Assembly: GCA_938003765.1 (NCBI GenBank)
Contig: CALKYE010000016.1
Coordinates: forward strand, 1-5,177
Direction: 5' to 3'
Length of the DNA stretch: 5,177 nt
DNA from: an uncultured Planctomycetia bacterium
GTDB lineage: Bacteria > Planctomycetota > UBA1135 > GCA-002686595
Shown here piece by piece: positions 1 through 5,177 of the stretch; position 1 is the stretch's first letter; every line of letters begins with the position of its first letter. A model generated the notes under the pieces. It was given only the letters and a program-made list of their open reading frames with translations, had not been told where the DNA came from and searched no databases. The position numbers and the translations under genes are program-made.

Positions 1-1
1 C

Positions 2-25
2 GACGCGCCGCCGGCGCAGGCCTGA
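2..25 (+). CDS. Possible C-terminal end of an upstream gene (partial)
   Basis: In frame 2 the window opens with seven codons (DAPPAQA) followed by a TGA at 23-25. An Ala/Pro-rich tail is a plausible protein C-terminus. A small hairpin and T run directly follow the stop, as expected at the end of a transcription unit. YajC is a common neighbour upstream of secD and would be a reasonable guess, but seven residues cannot identify it. Frame 1 is also open here (to a TGA at 184-186), so even the reading frame is uncertain. Confidence 0.25.
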   Translation, partial: DAPPAQA

Positions 26-28
26 TCG

Positions 29-44
29 CCGCGCGAGCGGTTTT
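29..44 (+). terminator. Small GNRA-loop hairpin followed by T4
   Basis: CCGC (29-32) pairs with GCGG (37-40) around a GCGA tetraloop, which fits the GNRA class, and TTTT follows at 41-44. The structure sits three bases after the TGA at 23-25, so it could be a weak intrinsic terminator for an upstream + strand gene. The stem is only 4 bp (5 with a G-T pair), which is short for an efficient terminator. Confidence 0.3.
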
Positions 45-70
45 CCCCAGCCTTTCCTCCCCAGGCTTTC
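45..70. repeat. Imperfect tandem 12-mer, 14-base spacing
   Basis: CCCCAGCCTTTC (45-56) is repeated as CCCCAGGCTTTC (59-70), 11 of 12 bases identical, with a 14-base period. The tract is pyrimidine-rich on the + strand. It lies in the gene-free leader before secDF and could be a protein-binding site or simply a low-complexity tract. Confidence 0.4.
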
Positions 71-73
71 ATC

Positions 74-107
74 CCCGGGCCGCCGGGTCGCACTGGGCGA
101 GGCCCAG
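74..107 (+). other. Two adjacent short hairpins in the secDF leader
   Basis: CCCGG (74-78) pairs with CCGGG (83-87) around a 4-base loop. CTGGGC (93-98) pairs perfectly with GCCCAG (102-107) around a 3-base loop. They lie about 90-120 bases before the secDF start. If transcription begins upstream of 74 they would be part of the mRNA leader. Short GC-rich stems are common by chance in such DNA, and I see no clear promoter. Confidence 0.3.
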
Positions 108-197
108 ACCACGCGCGGCCGCCCCAGCGTTCCACGGTCGCGCCCCTCGCACTCGCCGGGCGCTGTCCATCACGCCCGAGAAGTGAGCTGATCGTTC

Positions 198-3100
198 ATG
201 GTCGAAAACGTAGGTCGCAAGGTCGCGCTGATCGTCGCTCTGCTCTTGGGCTCGATCGCGCTCTTGGTCGTCAAGCCCATGCTGACCGGGAACCCGCCGT
301 TCCCGCTGGGCCTGGACATCGCGGGCGGCGAGCGCCGCGTCTACAAGTTCGACTTCGAGGAGGCGCGCCGCAACCGCTCGATCGGAGCTGACGAATCGCC
401 GGCGCAGATCCTCCAGCAGCAGATCGACATCATCCGCGAGCGCCTCGATCCGGACGGCACCAAGGAGGCGATGATCCGCCCCCTGGGGATCGATCGCATC
501 GAAGTGGCGGTGCCCAGCGCCGCACGCCGCGGCAGCGCGGCCGCGGTCTCGACCTTGAGCGCGCCGCTGCCCGCCGAGGGCACGCCCCCGCTCGAACTGA
601 GCGGCGACGAGAATTCGCTGCTGGGCTTCGAGAACGTCGAGTCCGTCGTGCGTGTCGACGCGGAGGACATCCGCTACCTGAGCCGCGATGGCAATCGCCT
701 GACGATCCTCAAGCGCGGCGAGAACGGCACGACTCCGGCCGAGCACACCGCCGGCGCGCGCGTCACGCTGGTCGCCTCCGACGAGATCAAGGCGGCGGTC
801 GAGAACCTCGGCGATCTGCGCTTCTACGCGGTGGCTCTCGACGCGGACTTCCGCGCCGCCGGCTCGGACGAGACCACGGCTCGCACCGCGCTGCGCACGT
901 GGCTCGATGACCCGGCGCACGCCGGCGCGCCGATCAAGCTCTACAACGCGCTCCCGCGCGAGCAGGGCGGACCTCCGCCCGGCATCGCCTTCTTCCCGTC
1001 GAAGGGGATGGCGCTCCCCGGCGCCAGCGACGCGAACTACGTGCCCTGCGTGCTGCCCAAGTCGGAGTCGCAGACCTTCACCGGCGGCGACCTCGCGCAG
1101 GTCAACGCCACCAGCGACTCGAAGGGCTTCCCCGCGGTCGGCTTCGAGATGTCCGCGGCGAAGCGCATTCAGTTCGGCCGCTTCACCGAGAGCATCGTCG
1201 ACCAGCAGATGGCGATCGTCATCAACGACGAGGTCATCAGCGCGCCGACCGTGAACGGCGGCCTGTGGGGCGCGTCGTACATCGAAGGACGCTTCGGCCT
1301 CGCCGAACGCGACTCGATGATCCGCGTGCTGCGCTCGGGCTCGCTCAAGGTGCGCCCGCAATTGGAAGCCGCCGAAGTGGTCGGCGCCTCGATCGGCGAC
1401 GACTACGTGCGCAAGAACGTGTTCGCGGGCCTCACGGTGCTCGGGATCATCATCGCGTTCCTGATGTGGTACTACCGCTCGCTCGGCGTGCTCGCCAGCG
1501 CGGCGCTGCTCTCGAACCTCGTGCTGATGATGGGCGCGATGGTCGTGCTCAACGGCACGCTGACCCTGGCCGGCATCGGCGGCATCGTGCTCACGGTCGG
1601 TATGGCCGTCGACGCGAGCATCCTGATCTTCGAGCGCATCCGCGAAGAGCAGGAGAAGGGCCGCAAGCCCATCCAGGCGGCCAAGGACGGCTTCGCCAAC
1701 GCGATGTCGGCCATCGTCGACGGCAACATCACGACGCTGATCACCGCGATCATCCTCTACAACGTCGGCACGGGCACGATCCGCGGCTTCGCGGTGACGC
1801 TCTCGCTCGGCATCGTGGCCACGATGTTCTCGGCGCTGGTGGTGCTCCGCACGCTGGTGCACCTGAAGCTGCAGAAGGGCGTCGAGCGCTGGGACATGCG
1901 CCAGATCCTCGGCCGCACCGACTTCAAGTTCATGAGCGTGCGCAAGCTCGTGCTCACCATCTCGGCGACGGTCACGGTGCTCGGAGTCGTCGGCTTCATC
2001 CTCGAGGACGACCAGAAGAAGCTCGGCATCGACTTCCTCGGCGGCGCGACGGCCAAGGTGCGCACGGAAGAGCCGCTCTCCATCGCGGCCCTGCGCGCGA
2101 AGATCTCCGCGGGCGGCGGTGAACTCGCCAACGCGGACGTCGTCGACCTGCCGGGCTCGCGCGACGCTGCGGGCAACGCCCGCGAGTTCCGCATCACGTT
2201 CAAGGGCGCGCGCGAGGGCGGCGGAGACGACGCGCAACAGCGCTTCGCGCAGGACATCGCCGCCGCGCTGGGCGACGTGATCCAGAAGGGACCGATCGAG
2301 CTCGACGTCCGCGCGCAGGACGCGCAGCACCAGGTCACGGCCGCGCTCTACTTCGAGGCCGAGCACCCGACCACGGACGTCGTGAGCGGCCTGGAAGCCG
2401 CCGGGTTGCAGGCGCCGCAGGTCCAGCCGCGCGACGGTCGCAACGACGTGTTGCTCGTCACGGGCTCCGCCCCGCTGAGCGTCTCCGCCGATGCGCTGCG
2501 CACCGCGATCGCCACCCAATTCGACGGCGAGCGCAGCGACGCCAACGGTCGTCCGCTCAAGCTCGCCGAGCCGATCCCCGAGACCAGCATCGTCGGCGCG
2601 CAGGTGGTCGGCGAGCTGCGCGACTCGGCCTTGATCGCGCTGTTCTTCTCGTCGCTGGCGATCCTGCTCTACATCCGCGTGCGCTTCGCGGAGTACAGCT
2701 ACGGCTGGGGCGCGCTCGTCGCTGACTTGCACGACGTGCTGTTCACGCTCGCGGCGGTGGCGTTCCTGGTGTGGATCCCCTGGATCCGCATCGAGATGAG
2801 CCTGACGATGATCGCCGCGTTCCTGACGATCCTCGGCTACTCGCTGAACGACACGATCATCGTGTTCGACCGCATCCGCGAGAACCTGCCGCGCATGAGC
2901 AAGGCCAGCCTGCTCGAGGTGTGCGACATCTCCGTCAACCAGACGCTGTCGCGCACGATCATCACCTCCGGCACGACGATCCTCGCCTCGCTGGTGATCC
3001 TGGTCTTCAACTTCGGCACCGGCAACGCGCTCGAAGGCTTCGCCTTCGCGCTGACCTTCGGCGTGCTCGTCGGAACCTACTCGAGCATCTACGTCGCGGC

Positions 3101-3200
3101 GCCTGTGTTCGTGTGGTTCGAAGAGCGCCACCAGCGCAAGCTGGCGGAGATGGCCAAGGCCAACAACGCGCCGCGCGCTCCGCAAGGCGCCGCGAGCTGA
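198..3200 (+). CDS. secDF: SecDF fusion, protein translocase accessory subunit
   Basis: Complete 1000-residue fusion of SecD and SecF, the inner-membrane RND-type machine that uses the proton gradient to help pull Sec substrates out of the SecYEG channel. TM1 is near residues 8-26, followed by the SecD signature LGLDIAGG (37-44), the large periplasmic P1 domain (about 30-402) and TM2-TM6 (about 407-555) with GMAVDASILIFERIREE. The SecF half starts near 575, with TM7 at 583-601, LGIDFLGG (609-616), a long periplasmic segment to about 808, and TM8-TM12 with SLNDTIIVFDRIREN and TLSRTIITSGTT. The proton-relay residues are present: D472, D885 and R919; the D885-R919 spacing of 34 equals that of E. 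coli SecF D213/R247. An in-frame TGA at 189-191 makes ATG 198 the earliest possible start; GAAGTGAG at 180-187 is only a weak Shine-Dalgarno. Unusual points are an extra segment near residues 108-192 and an enlarged SecF periplasmic domain (about 616-798). Confidence 0.97.
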   Translation: MVENVGRKVALIVALLLGSIALLVVKPMLTGNPPFPLGLDIAGGERRVYKFDFEEARRNRSIGADESPAQILQQQIDIIRERLDPDGTKEAMIRPLGIDRIEVAVPSAARRGSAAAVSTLSAPLPAEGTPPLELSGDENSLLGFENVESVVRVDAEDIRYLSRDGNRLTILKRGENGTTPAEHTAGARVTLVASDEIKAAVENLGDLRFYAVALDADFRAAGSDETTARTALRTWLDDPAHAGAPIKLYNALPREQGGPPPGIAFFPSKGMALPGASDANYVPCVLPKSESQTFTGGDLAQVNATSDSKGFPAVGFEMSAAKRIQFGRFTESIVDQQMAIVINDEVISAPTVNGGLWGASYIEGRFGLAERDSMIRVLRSGSLKVRPQLEAAEVVGASIGDDYVRKNVFAGLTVLGIIIAFLMWYYRSLGVLASAALLSNLVLMMGAMVVLNGTLTLAGIGGIVLTVGMAVDASILIFERIREEQEKGRKPIQAAKDGFANAMSAIVDGNITTLITAIILYNVGTGTIRGFAVTLSLGIVATMFSALVVLRTLVHLKLQKGVERWDMRQILGRTDFKFMSVRKLVLTISATVTVLGVVGFILEDDQKKLGIDFLGGATAKVRTEEPLSIAALRAKISAGGGELANADVVDLPGSRDAAGNAREFRITFKGAREGGGDDAQQRFAQDIAAALGDVIQKGPIELDVRAQDAQHQVTAALYFEAEHPTTDVVSGLEAAGLQAPQVQPRDGRNDVLLVTGSAPLSVSADALRTAIATQFDGERSDANGRPLKLAEPIPETSIVGAQVVGELRDSALIALFFSSLAILLYIRVRFAEYSYGWGALVADLHDVLFTLAAVAFLVWIPWIRIEMSLTMIAAFLTILGYSLNDTIIVFDRIRENLPRMSKASLLEVCDISVNQTLSRTIITSGTTILASLVILVFNFGTGNALEGFAFALTFGVLVGTYSSIYVAAPVFVWFEERHQRKLAEMAKANNAPRAPQGAAS

Positions 3201-3240
3201 CGGTGCGCGCGTCGGGCGCGACTGCTAGTCTGAGCGCGCC

Positions 3241-3759
3241 GTGCGTTCGCTCGTCCTGATCCTCGCTCTCGCGATCGCGTTCGGCGCGGCTGCCGCGTGG
3301 CAGTCGCGCAAAGTCGAGGCGCTGAAGTCCGAGCGCGCGCGAGCCGAGGCCATCGCCAACGGACTGCTCGCCCAGACCCCCAGCGGAGAGATTCCCGCGG
3401 GCTGGGCGGTGGTCACGATCGGGCGTCCGTCCGGTCAGGCCGTGGAGCCCGAGAGTTCGGTCGAAGTCGCGGACTTCCAGCACGAGCCGCGCATCGCGGA
3501 GCTCAGCGACCAAGACGAGGGAGCCTCGCTCGACGCTCCCCAGCCGCCGGCGATCCCCGTCGAGGACGGGCGGCGCGTGTGGGAGCTGAACGTGGCCGAG
3601 GGACAGTCGCTCTCGTCGATCGCCGCCGCTCATTACGGCAGCGCCGCCAAGGAACTGGTCGACGCGCTCGCGCGGCACAACGCTCTCGCGAGCCCGGATG
3701 AGCTGCGCGTCGGCCAGCGGCTCGAGCTTCCGCCGCTGGACGTGCTGCTCGGCGGCTGA
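3241..3759 (+). CDS. Membrane-anchored LysM-domain protein
   Basis: Small protein of 172 residues. Residues 3-19 are a hydrophobic segment after a single Arg, best read as an uncleaved signal anchor or signal peptide. A short charged, possibly helical stretch follows (21-45, RKVEALKSERARAEAIANG), then a Pro/acid-rich linker (about 65-110). The C-terminal LysM domain is at 114-164: it starts WELNVAEGQSLSSIAAAHYG and ends LRVGQRLELP, the usual order of LysM elements. LysM binds N-acetylglucosamine-containing glycans such as peptidoglycan, so a cell-wall-linked role outside the membrane is inferred; no catalytic domain is visible. The start is GTG at 3241; an in-frame TAG at 3226-3228 excludes an earlier start. 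I see no good Shine-Dalgarno. The gene lies 40 bases after secDF on the same strand, so co-transcription is likely. The precise function is unknown. Confidence 0.85.
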   Translation: MRSLVLILALAIAFGAAAAWQSRKVEALKSERARAEAIANGLLAQTPSGEIPAGWAVVTIGRPSGQAVEPESSVEVADFQHEPRIAELSDQDEGASLDAPQPPAIPVEDGRRVWELNVAEGQSLSSIAAAHYGSAAKELVDALARHNALASPDELRVGQRLELPPLDVLLGG

Positions 3760-3792
3760 GGCGCGTCGCGGCGCCTTTGCGCGCGCGACGCG
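3759..3792 (+). terminator. Inverted repeats between convergent genes, terminator-like
   Basis: AGGCGC (3759-3764) pairs perfectly with GCGCCT (3771-3776) around a 6-base loop, and the stem runs into TTT at 3776-3778, so it could end transcription of the LysM gene. An alternative, mutually exclusive 9-bp stem joins CGCGTCGCG (3762-3770) to CGCGACGCG (3784-3792) with a 13-base loop. The T run is short and neither form has a T tract on the - strand, so this is a modest candidate. Its position, directly after one stop codon and nine bases before the opposing one, supports the call. Confidence 0.45.
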
Positions 3793-3800
3793 AGCCGGCA

Positions 3801-4358
3801 TCAAGGAACGATCGTGAACTCGATCGCGTCGCTCAAGCTGATCGACTTGGGCGCCGGCGGATCCTTGTAGAAGGTCTGCACGAAGAACTGGTCGCCCATC
3901 GCAATCGGCCACAGATGCGTCGAGGTCCAGGCGAGGAAGTCGACCTGGATCGAGCCGTCGCAGGCGCCGCTGGTCCCGCCCGAGTTCTGCACCGGCCCCA
4001 TCTTCTGGTGCGGCGCCTTGATGCACAGGAAGCTGCTGCCGCTGGCCGCCCAAGGAACAGCGATCTGACCGCTGATCGAGAAGCGCATGAGCGCGTTCTT
4101 CTGCCCTTCGATCCCGCTCGTGGTCAGCACGAAGCCGCTCGTGGCCGCTGCGCTGGGAGTCCCCGCGCAAGACATGGCGGCCTGACAACCGTTCGTGCTG
4201 ACTCCAGCGGTGCAGTAGCTCGCGCAGGCCGGTCCTGAACTCGAAGGCGCGCTCACCGGGGCCGGTGTCACAGCGCCATGCGCGTTCAGAGCCATCAACG
4301 ACGCCGAGAGAACGATCACGCCCAAGGAAGCAGCCGTCACGACGATCCGCGTTTTCAT
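3801..4358 (-). CDS. Exported six-cysteine protein, planctomycete-type family
   Basis: Protein of 185 residues read from ATG at 4356-4358. It begins MKTRIVVTAASLGVIVLSAS, a typical signal peptide: Lys/Arg start, hydrophobic core to about residue 23, and a likely cleavage near AHG/A (26-29). A Pro/Ser-rich linker (31-42) follows. The mature part has six cysteines (45, 49, 58, 64, 112, 133), enough for three disulfides. Landmarks are YCTAGVSTNGC, GTPSA, SFLCIKAP, QNSGG, GACDGS, FYKDPP and LSDAIEF near the C-terminus. From memory this order resembles a multi-copy family of exported proteins of unknown function in high-GC Planctomycetota; I could not search. A longer reading from 4433 is open but unlikely: GAGGAG lies nine bases before 4358 and the signal peptide begins exactly there. 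It follows hflX on the same strand after 142 bases and converges on the LysM gene. No enzymatic motif is seen. Confidence 0.85.
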   Translation of the reverse strand: MKTRIVVTAASLGVIVLSASLMALNAHGAVTPAPVSAPSSSGPACASYCTAGVSTNGCQAAMSCAGTPSAAATSGFVLTTSGIEGQKNALMRFSISGQIAVPWAASGSSFLCIKAPHQKMGPVQNSGGTSGACDGSIQVDFLAWTSTHLWPIAMGDQFFVQTFYKDPPAPKSISLSDAIEFTIVP

Positions 4359-4367
4359 GTGTCTCAA

Positions 4368-4373
4368 CTCCTC
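4368..4373 (-). promoter_or_regulatory. Strong Shine-Dalgarno of the exported protein gene
   Basis: On the - strand GAGGAG lies nine bases before ATG 4358, the best ribosome binding site in the window. It fixes the start at 4358 rather than the upstream in-frame ATG at 4433. Its first three bases are also the last three of the downstream arm of a perfect hairpin. Confidence 0.75.
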
Positions 4374-4400
4374 GCGGGGATGGTTTGGAAGCCCCGCGAG
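4371..4400 (-). promoter_or_regulatory. Perfect 9-bp hairpin overlapping the ribosome binding site
   Basis: On the - strand CTCGCGGGG (4400-4392) and CCCCGCGAG (4379-4371) are perfect inverted repeats with a 12-base, A/T-containing loop. Eight of the nine pairs are G-C, so the stem would be very stable in RNA. Its 3' arm covers the first half of the GAGGAG ribosome binding site. It could restrict translation, stabilise the mRNA 5' end, or slow transcription. There is no T run for an intrinsic terminator. Confidence 0.55.
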
Positions 4401-4472
4401 AGAACGTTGGACGCCGCGACGAATCGCAGACACAAATCTCGGACTTGTTCCTCCGCTCCGCGCGACCGCCGC
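4401..4472. other. Rest of the gap between hflX and the exported protein gene
   Basis: I see no gene here. It contains a patch that is less GC-rich than its surroundings (about 4425-4455), which would be the natural place for the promoter of the exported protein gene, but no convincing -35/-10 pair can be picked by eye. Confidence 0.3.
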
Positions 4473-4498
4473 GCTCGACGCGCCGTCGGCGCCCGAGC
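4473..4498 (-). terminator. Compound hairpin just after hflX stop
   Basis: On the - strand, two bases after the hflX stop codon, GCTCG (4498-4494) pairs with CGAGC (4477-4473), enclosing an inner stem GCGCC/GGCGC (4492-4488 with 4484-4480) and a 3-base loop. The position suits a transcript end, but no T run follows, so it may only protect the 3' end or be a chance structure in GC-rich DNA. Confidence 0.3.
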
Positions 4499-4500
4499 CG

Positions 4501-5177
4501 CTAGTCGAGTTCCGAACGCGGCCAGGCGTTCAGATCGCCGGCGAACGGCGAGAGCAGGGTGAAGCGCGTGTCCGCCGGCGCCGAGCGCACCAGCGCGCCG
4601 TACACCGTCGACGGGATGCGCGCCTCGACCAGCAGGCGTTCGTCGCCCTCGAGCCGCTGCGCGAGCACTTTGGCGACGCGCCGCAACGAAGCCAGCGTGC
4701 GCCCGTCCGTCACGGAGAGGTCCACCTCGCAGTGGACGGAGCGCTCGTCGAGCCGGGCCGCGATGTGAGCGTCCAAGCGCTCCAAGCCCGCGCCGGTCCG
4801 CGCCGAGACCGCCAACGCGTCGCGGCGTCGGTCCTGCGCGAGCCACTCGAGCGCGCGCGGATCGCCGGCGGCGTCGAGCTTGTTGAGCACGACCAGCTCG
4901 TCGCGGTGCGGCGACGCGATCTGGTCGAGCACTTCCTCGACCGCCTTGAACTGCTCGGCGGCGTCGGGGTGCGAGGCGTCGACCACGTGCAGCAACAAGT
5001 CCGCGTGCACGGCCTCCTCCAACGTGGCGTGGAACGACGCCACCAGGTGGTGCGGCAAGCGCTGCAGGAAGCCGACCGTGTCGGACAACAGCACCAGTCG
5101 TCCGTCGCGCAGCTTCCACTGGCGCGTGCGCGTGTCGAGCGTCGCGAACAGCATGTCGGCGGCGAGTTCGTCCGCGC
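4501..5177 (-). CDS. hflX: GTPase HflX, C-terminal part (cut by window edge)
   Basis: The frame runs from the right edge to a TAG at 4501-4503, giving the last 224 residues of a larger protein; the N-terminal HflX domain and the P-loop lie outside the window. It enters as ADELAADMLFATLD, the switch I region typical of HflX just after the P-loop, so the ATG at 5154 is internal and not the start. The G3 motif is DTVGF (5068-5082), followed by LPHHLVASFHATLEE, an HflX hallmark. G4 is NKLD (4873-4884) and G5 is SARTG (4792-4806). A small C-terminal domain follows. Known HflX proteins bind the 50S subunit and split or rescue stalled ribosomes, with GTPase activity stimulated by the ribosome. All visible GTPase motifs are intact, so the protein is probably functional. 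The hairpin after the stop suggests its transcript may end before the exported protein gene. Confidence 0.95.
   Translation of the reverse strand, partial: ADELAADMLFATLDTRTRQWKLRDGRLVLLSDTVGFLQRLPHHLVASFHATLEEAVHADLLLHVVDASHPDAAEQFKAVEEVLDQIASPHRDELVVLNKLDAAGDPRALEWLAQDRRRDALAVSARTGAGLERLDAHIAARLDERSVHCEVDLSVTDGRTLASLRRVAKVLAQRLEGDERLLVEARIPSTVYGALVRSAPADTRFTLLSPFAGDLNAWPRSELD

Noticed and set aside
26..197. A VemP-like leader peptide regulating secDF.
   Set aside because: I checked all three + strand frames: none has an ATG, GTG or TTG start that gives a leader peptide before 198.
1265..2122. A + strand open frame of 285 codons inside secDF.
   Set aside because: Its translation is Arg/His/Gly-rich and it overlaps the conserved SecD membrane region in another frame; a composition artefact.
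69..3185. An open - strand frame of 1038 codons lying opposite almost all of secDF, longer than secDF itself.
   Set aside because: Its translation is dominated by Arg, Ala, Asp, Glu, His, Val and Leu with no recognisable domain, membrane segment or motif, as expected from the complement of GC-rich codons. The + strand frame holds every SecD and SecF signature.
3206..3220. A 5-bp hairpin (CGCGC/GCGCG) between secDF and the LysM gene.
   Set aside because: It is short, has no following T run, and alternating G/C stems arise easily in this DNA; it does not justify splitting the two genes into separate units.
3007..4188. A - strand open frame of 393 codons spanning the end of secDF, the LysM gene and part of the exported protein gene.
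   Set aside because: It is antisense or out of frame to three well-supported genes, crosses the convergent gap, and its Arg/Ala-rich translation has no family features.
4359..4433. A 25-residue N-terminal extension of the exported protein starting at the ATG at 4433.
   Set aside because: It would put a charged segment before the signal peptide and read through the hairpin and Shine-Dalgarno; the site at 4368-4373 points to the start at 4358.
4364..5119. A - strand open frame of 251 codons overlapping hflX.
   Set aside because: It is offset from the HflX frame, which carries the G3, G4 and G5 motifs; this translation is Arg/Ala-rich without motifs.

Overview
The window is high-GC bacterial DNA with GC-rich third codon positions. 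It carries four recognisable protein genes in two converging pairs. The fused secDF layout, and the small exported cysteine-containing protein that resembles a family I associate with high-GC marine Planctomycetota (for example the Poly30/Pla133/Pla163 type isolates), suggest a planctomycete or a close relative. That assignment is inferred from memory of protein families; no search was run.

Layout. Positions 1-25 may hold the last codons of an upstream + strand gene, followed by a small GNRA-loop hairpin and a T run. Positions 26-197 are a non-coding leader with short repeats and hairpins. Positions 198-3200 (+) encode a complete 1000-residue SecD-SecF fusion, the proton-driven accessory part of the Sec translocon. 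Forty bases downstream, 3241-3759 (+) encodes a small membrane-anchored protein with a C-terminal LysM domain. Positions 3760-3800 separate the converging genes and contain overlapping inverted repeats that look like a terminator region. On the - strand, 3801-4358 encodes a signal-peptide protein of 185 residues with six cysteines. Its 142-base upstream gap (4359-4500) contains a strong Shine-Dalgarno partly buried in a perfect 9-bp hairpin. From 4501 to the right edge (-) lies the C-terminal part of HflX, a ribosome-associated GTPase.

Functionally, SecDF and the two exported or anchored proteins all concern the cell envelope: SecDF would help move proteins such as the signal-peptide protein across the membrane, and the LysM protein would hold a peptidoglycan-binding domain outside it. 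HflX is a cytoplasmic ribosome-rescue/GTPase factor with no obvious link to them. Most of the window is conventional. The points most worth a second look are the apparent duplication of the SecF periplasmic module, an extra segment in the SecD periplasmic domain, and the hairpin overlapping the ribosome binding site of the exported protein. I found no mobile element, CRISPR array, tRNA or rRNA, and no clear novel multi-gene system.
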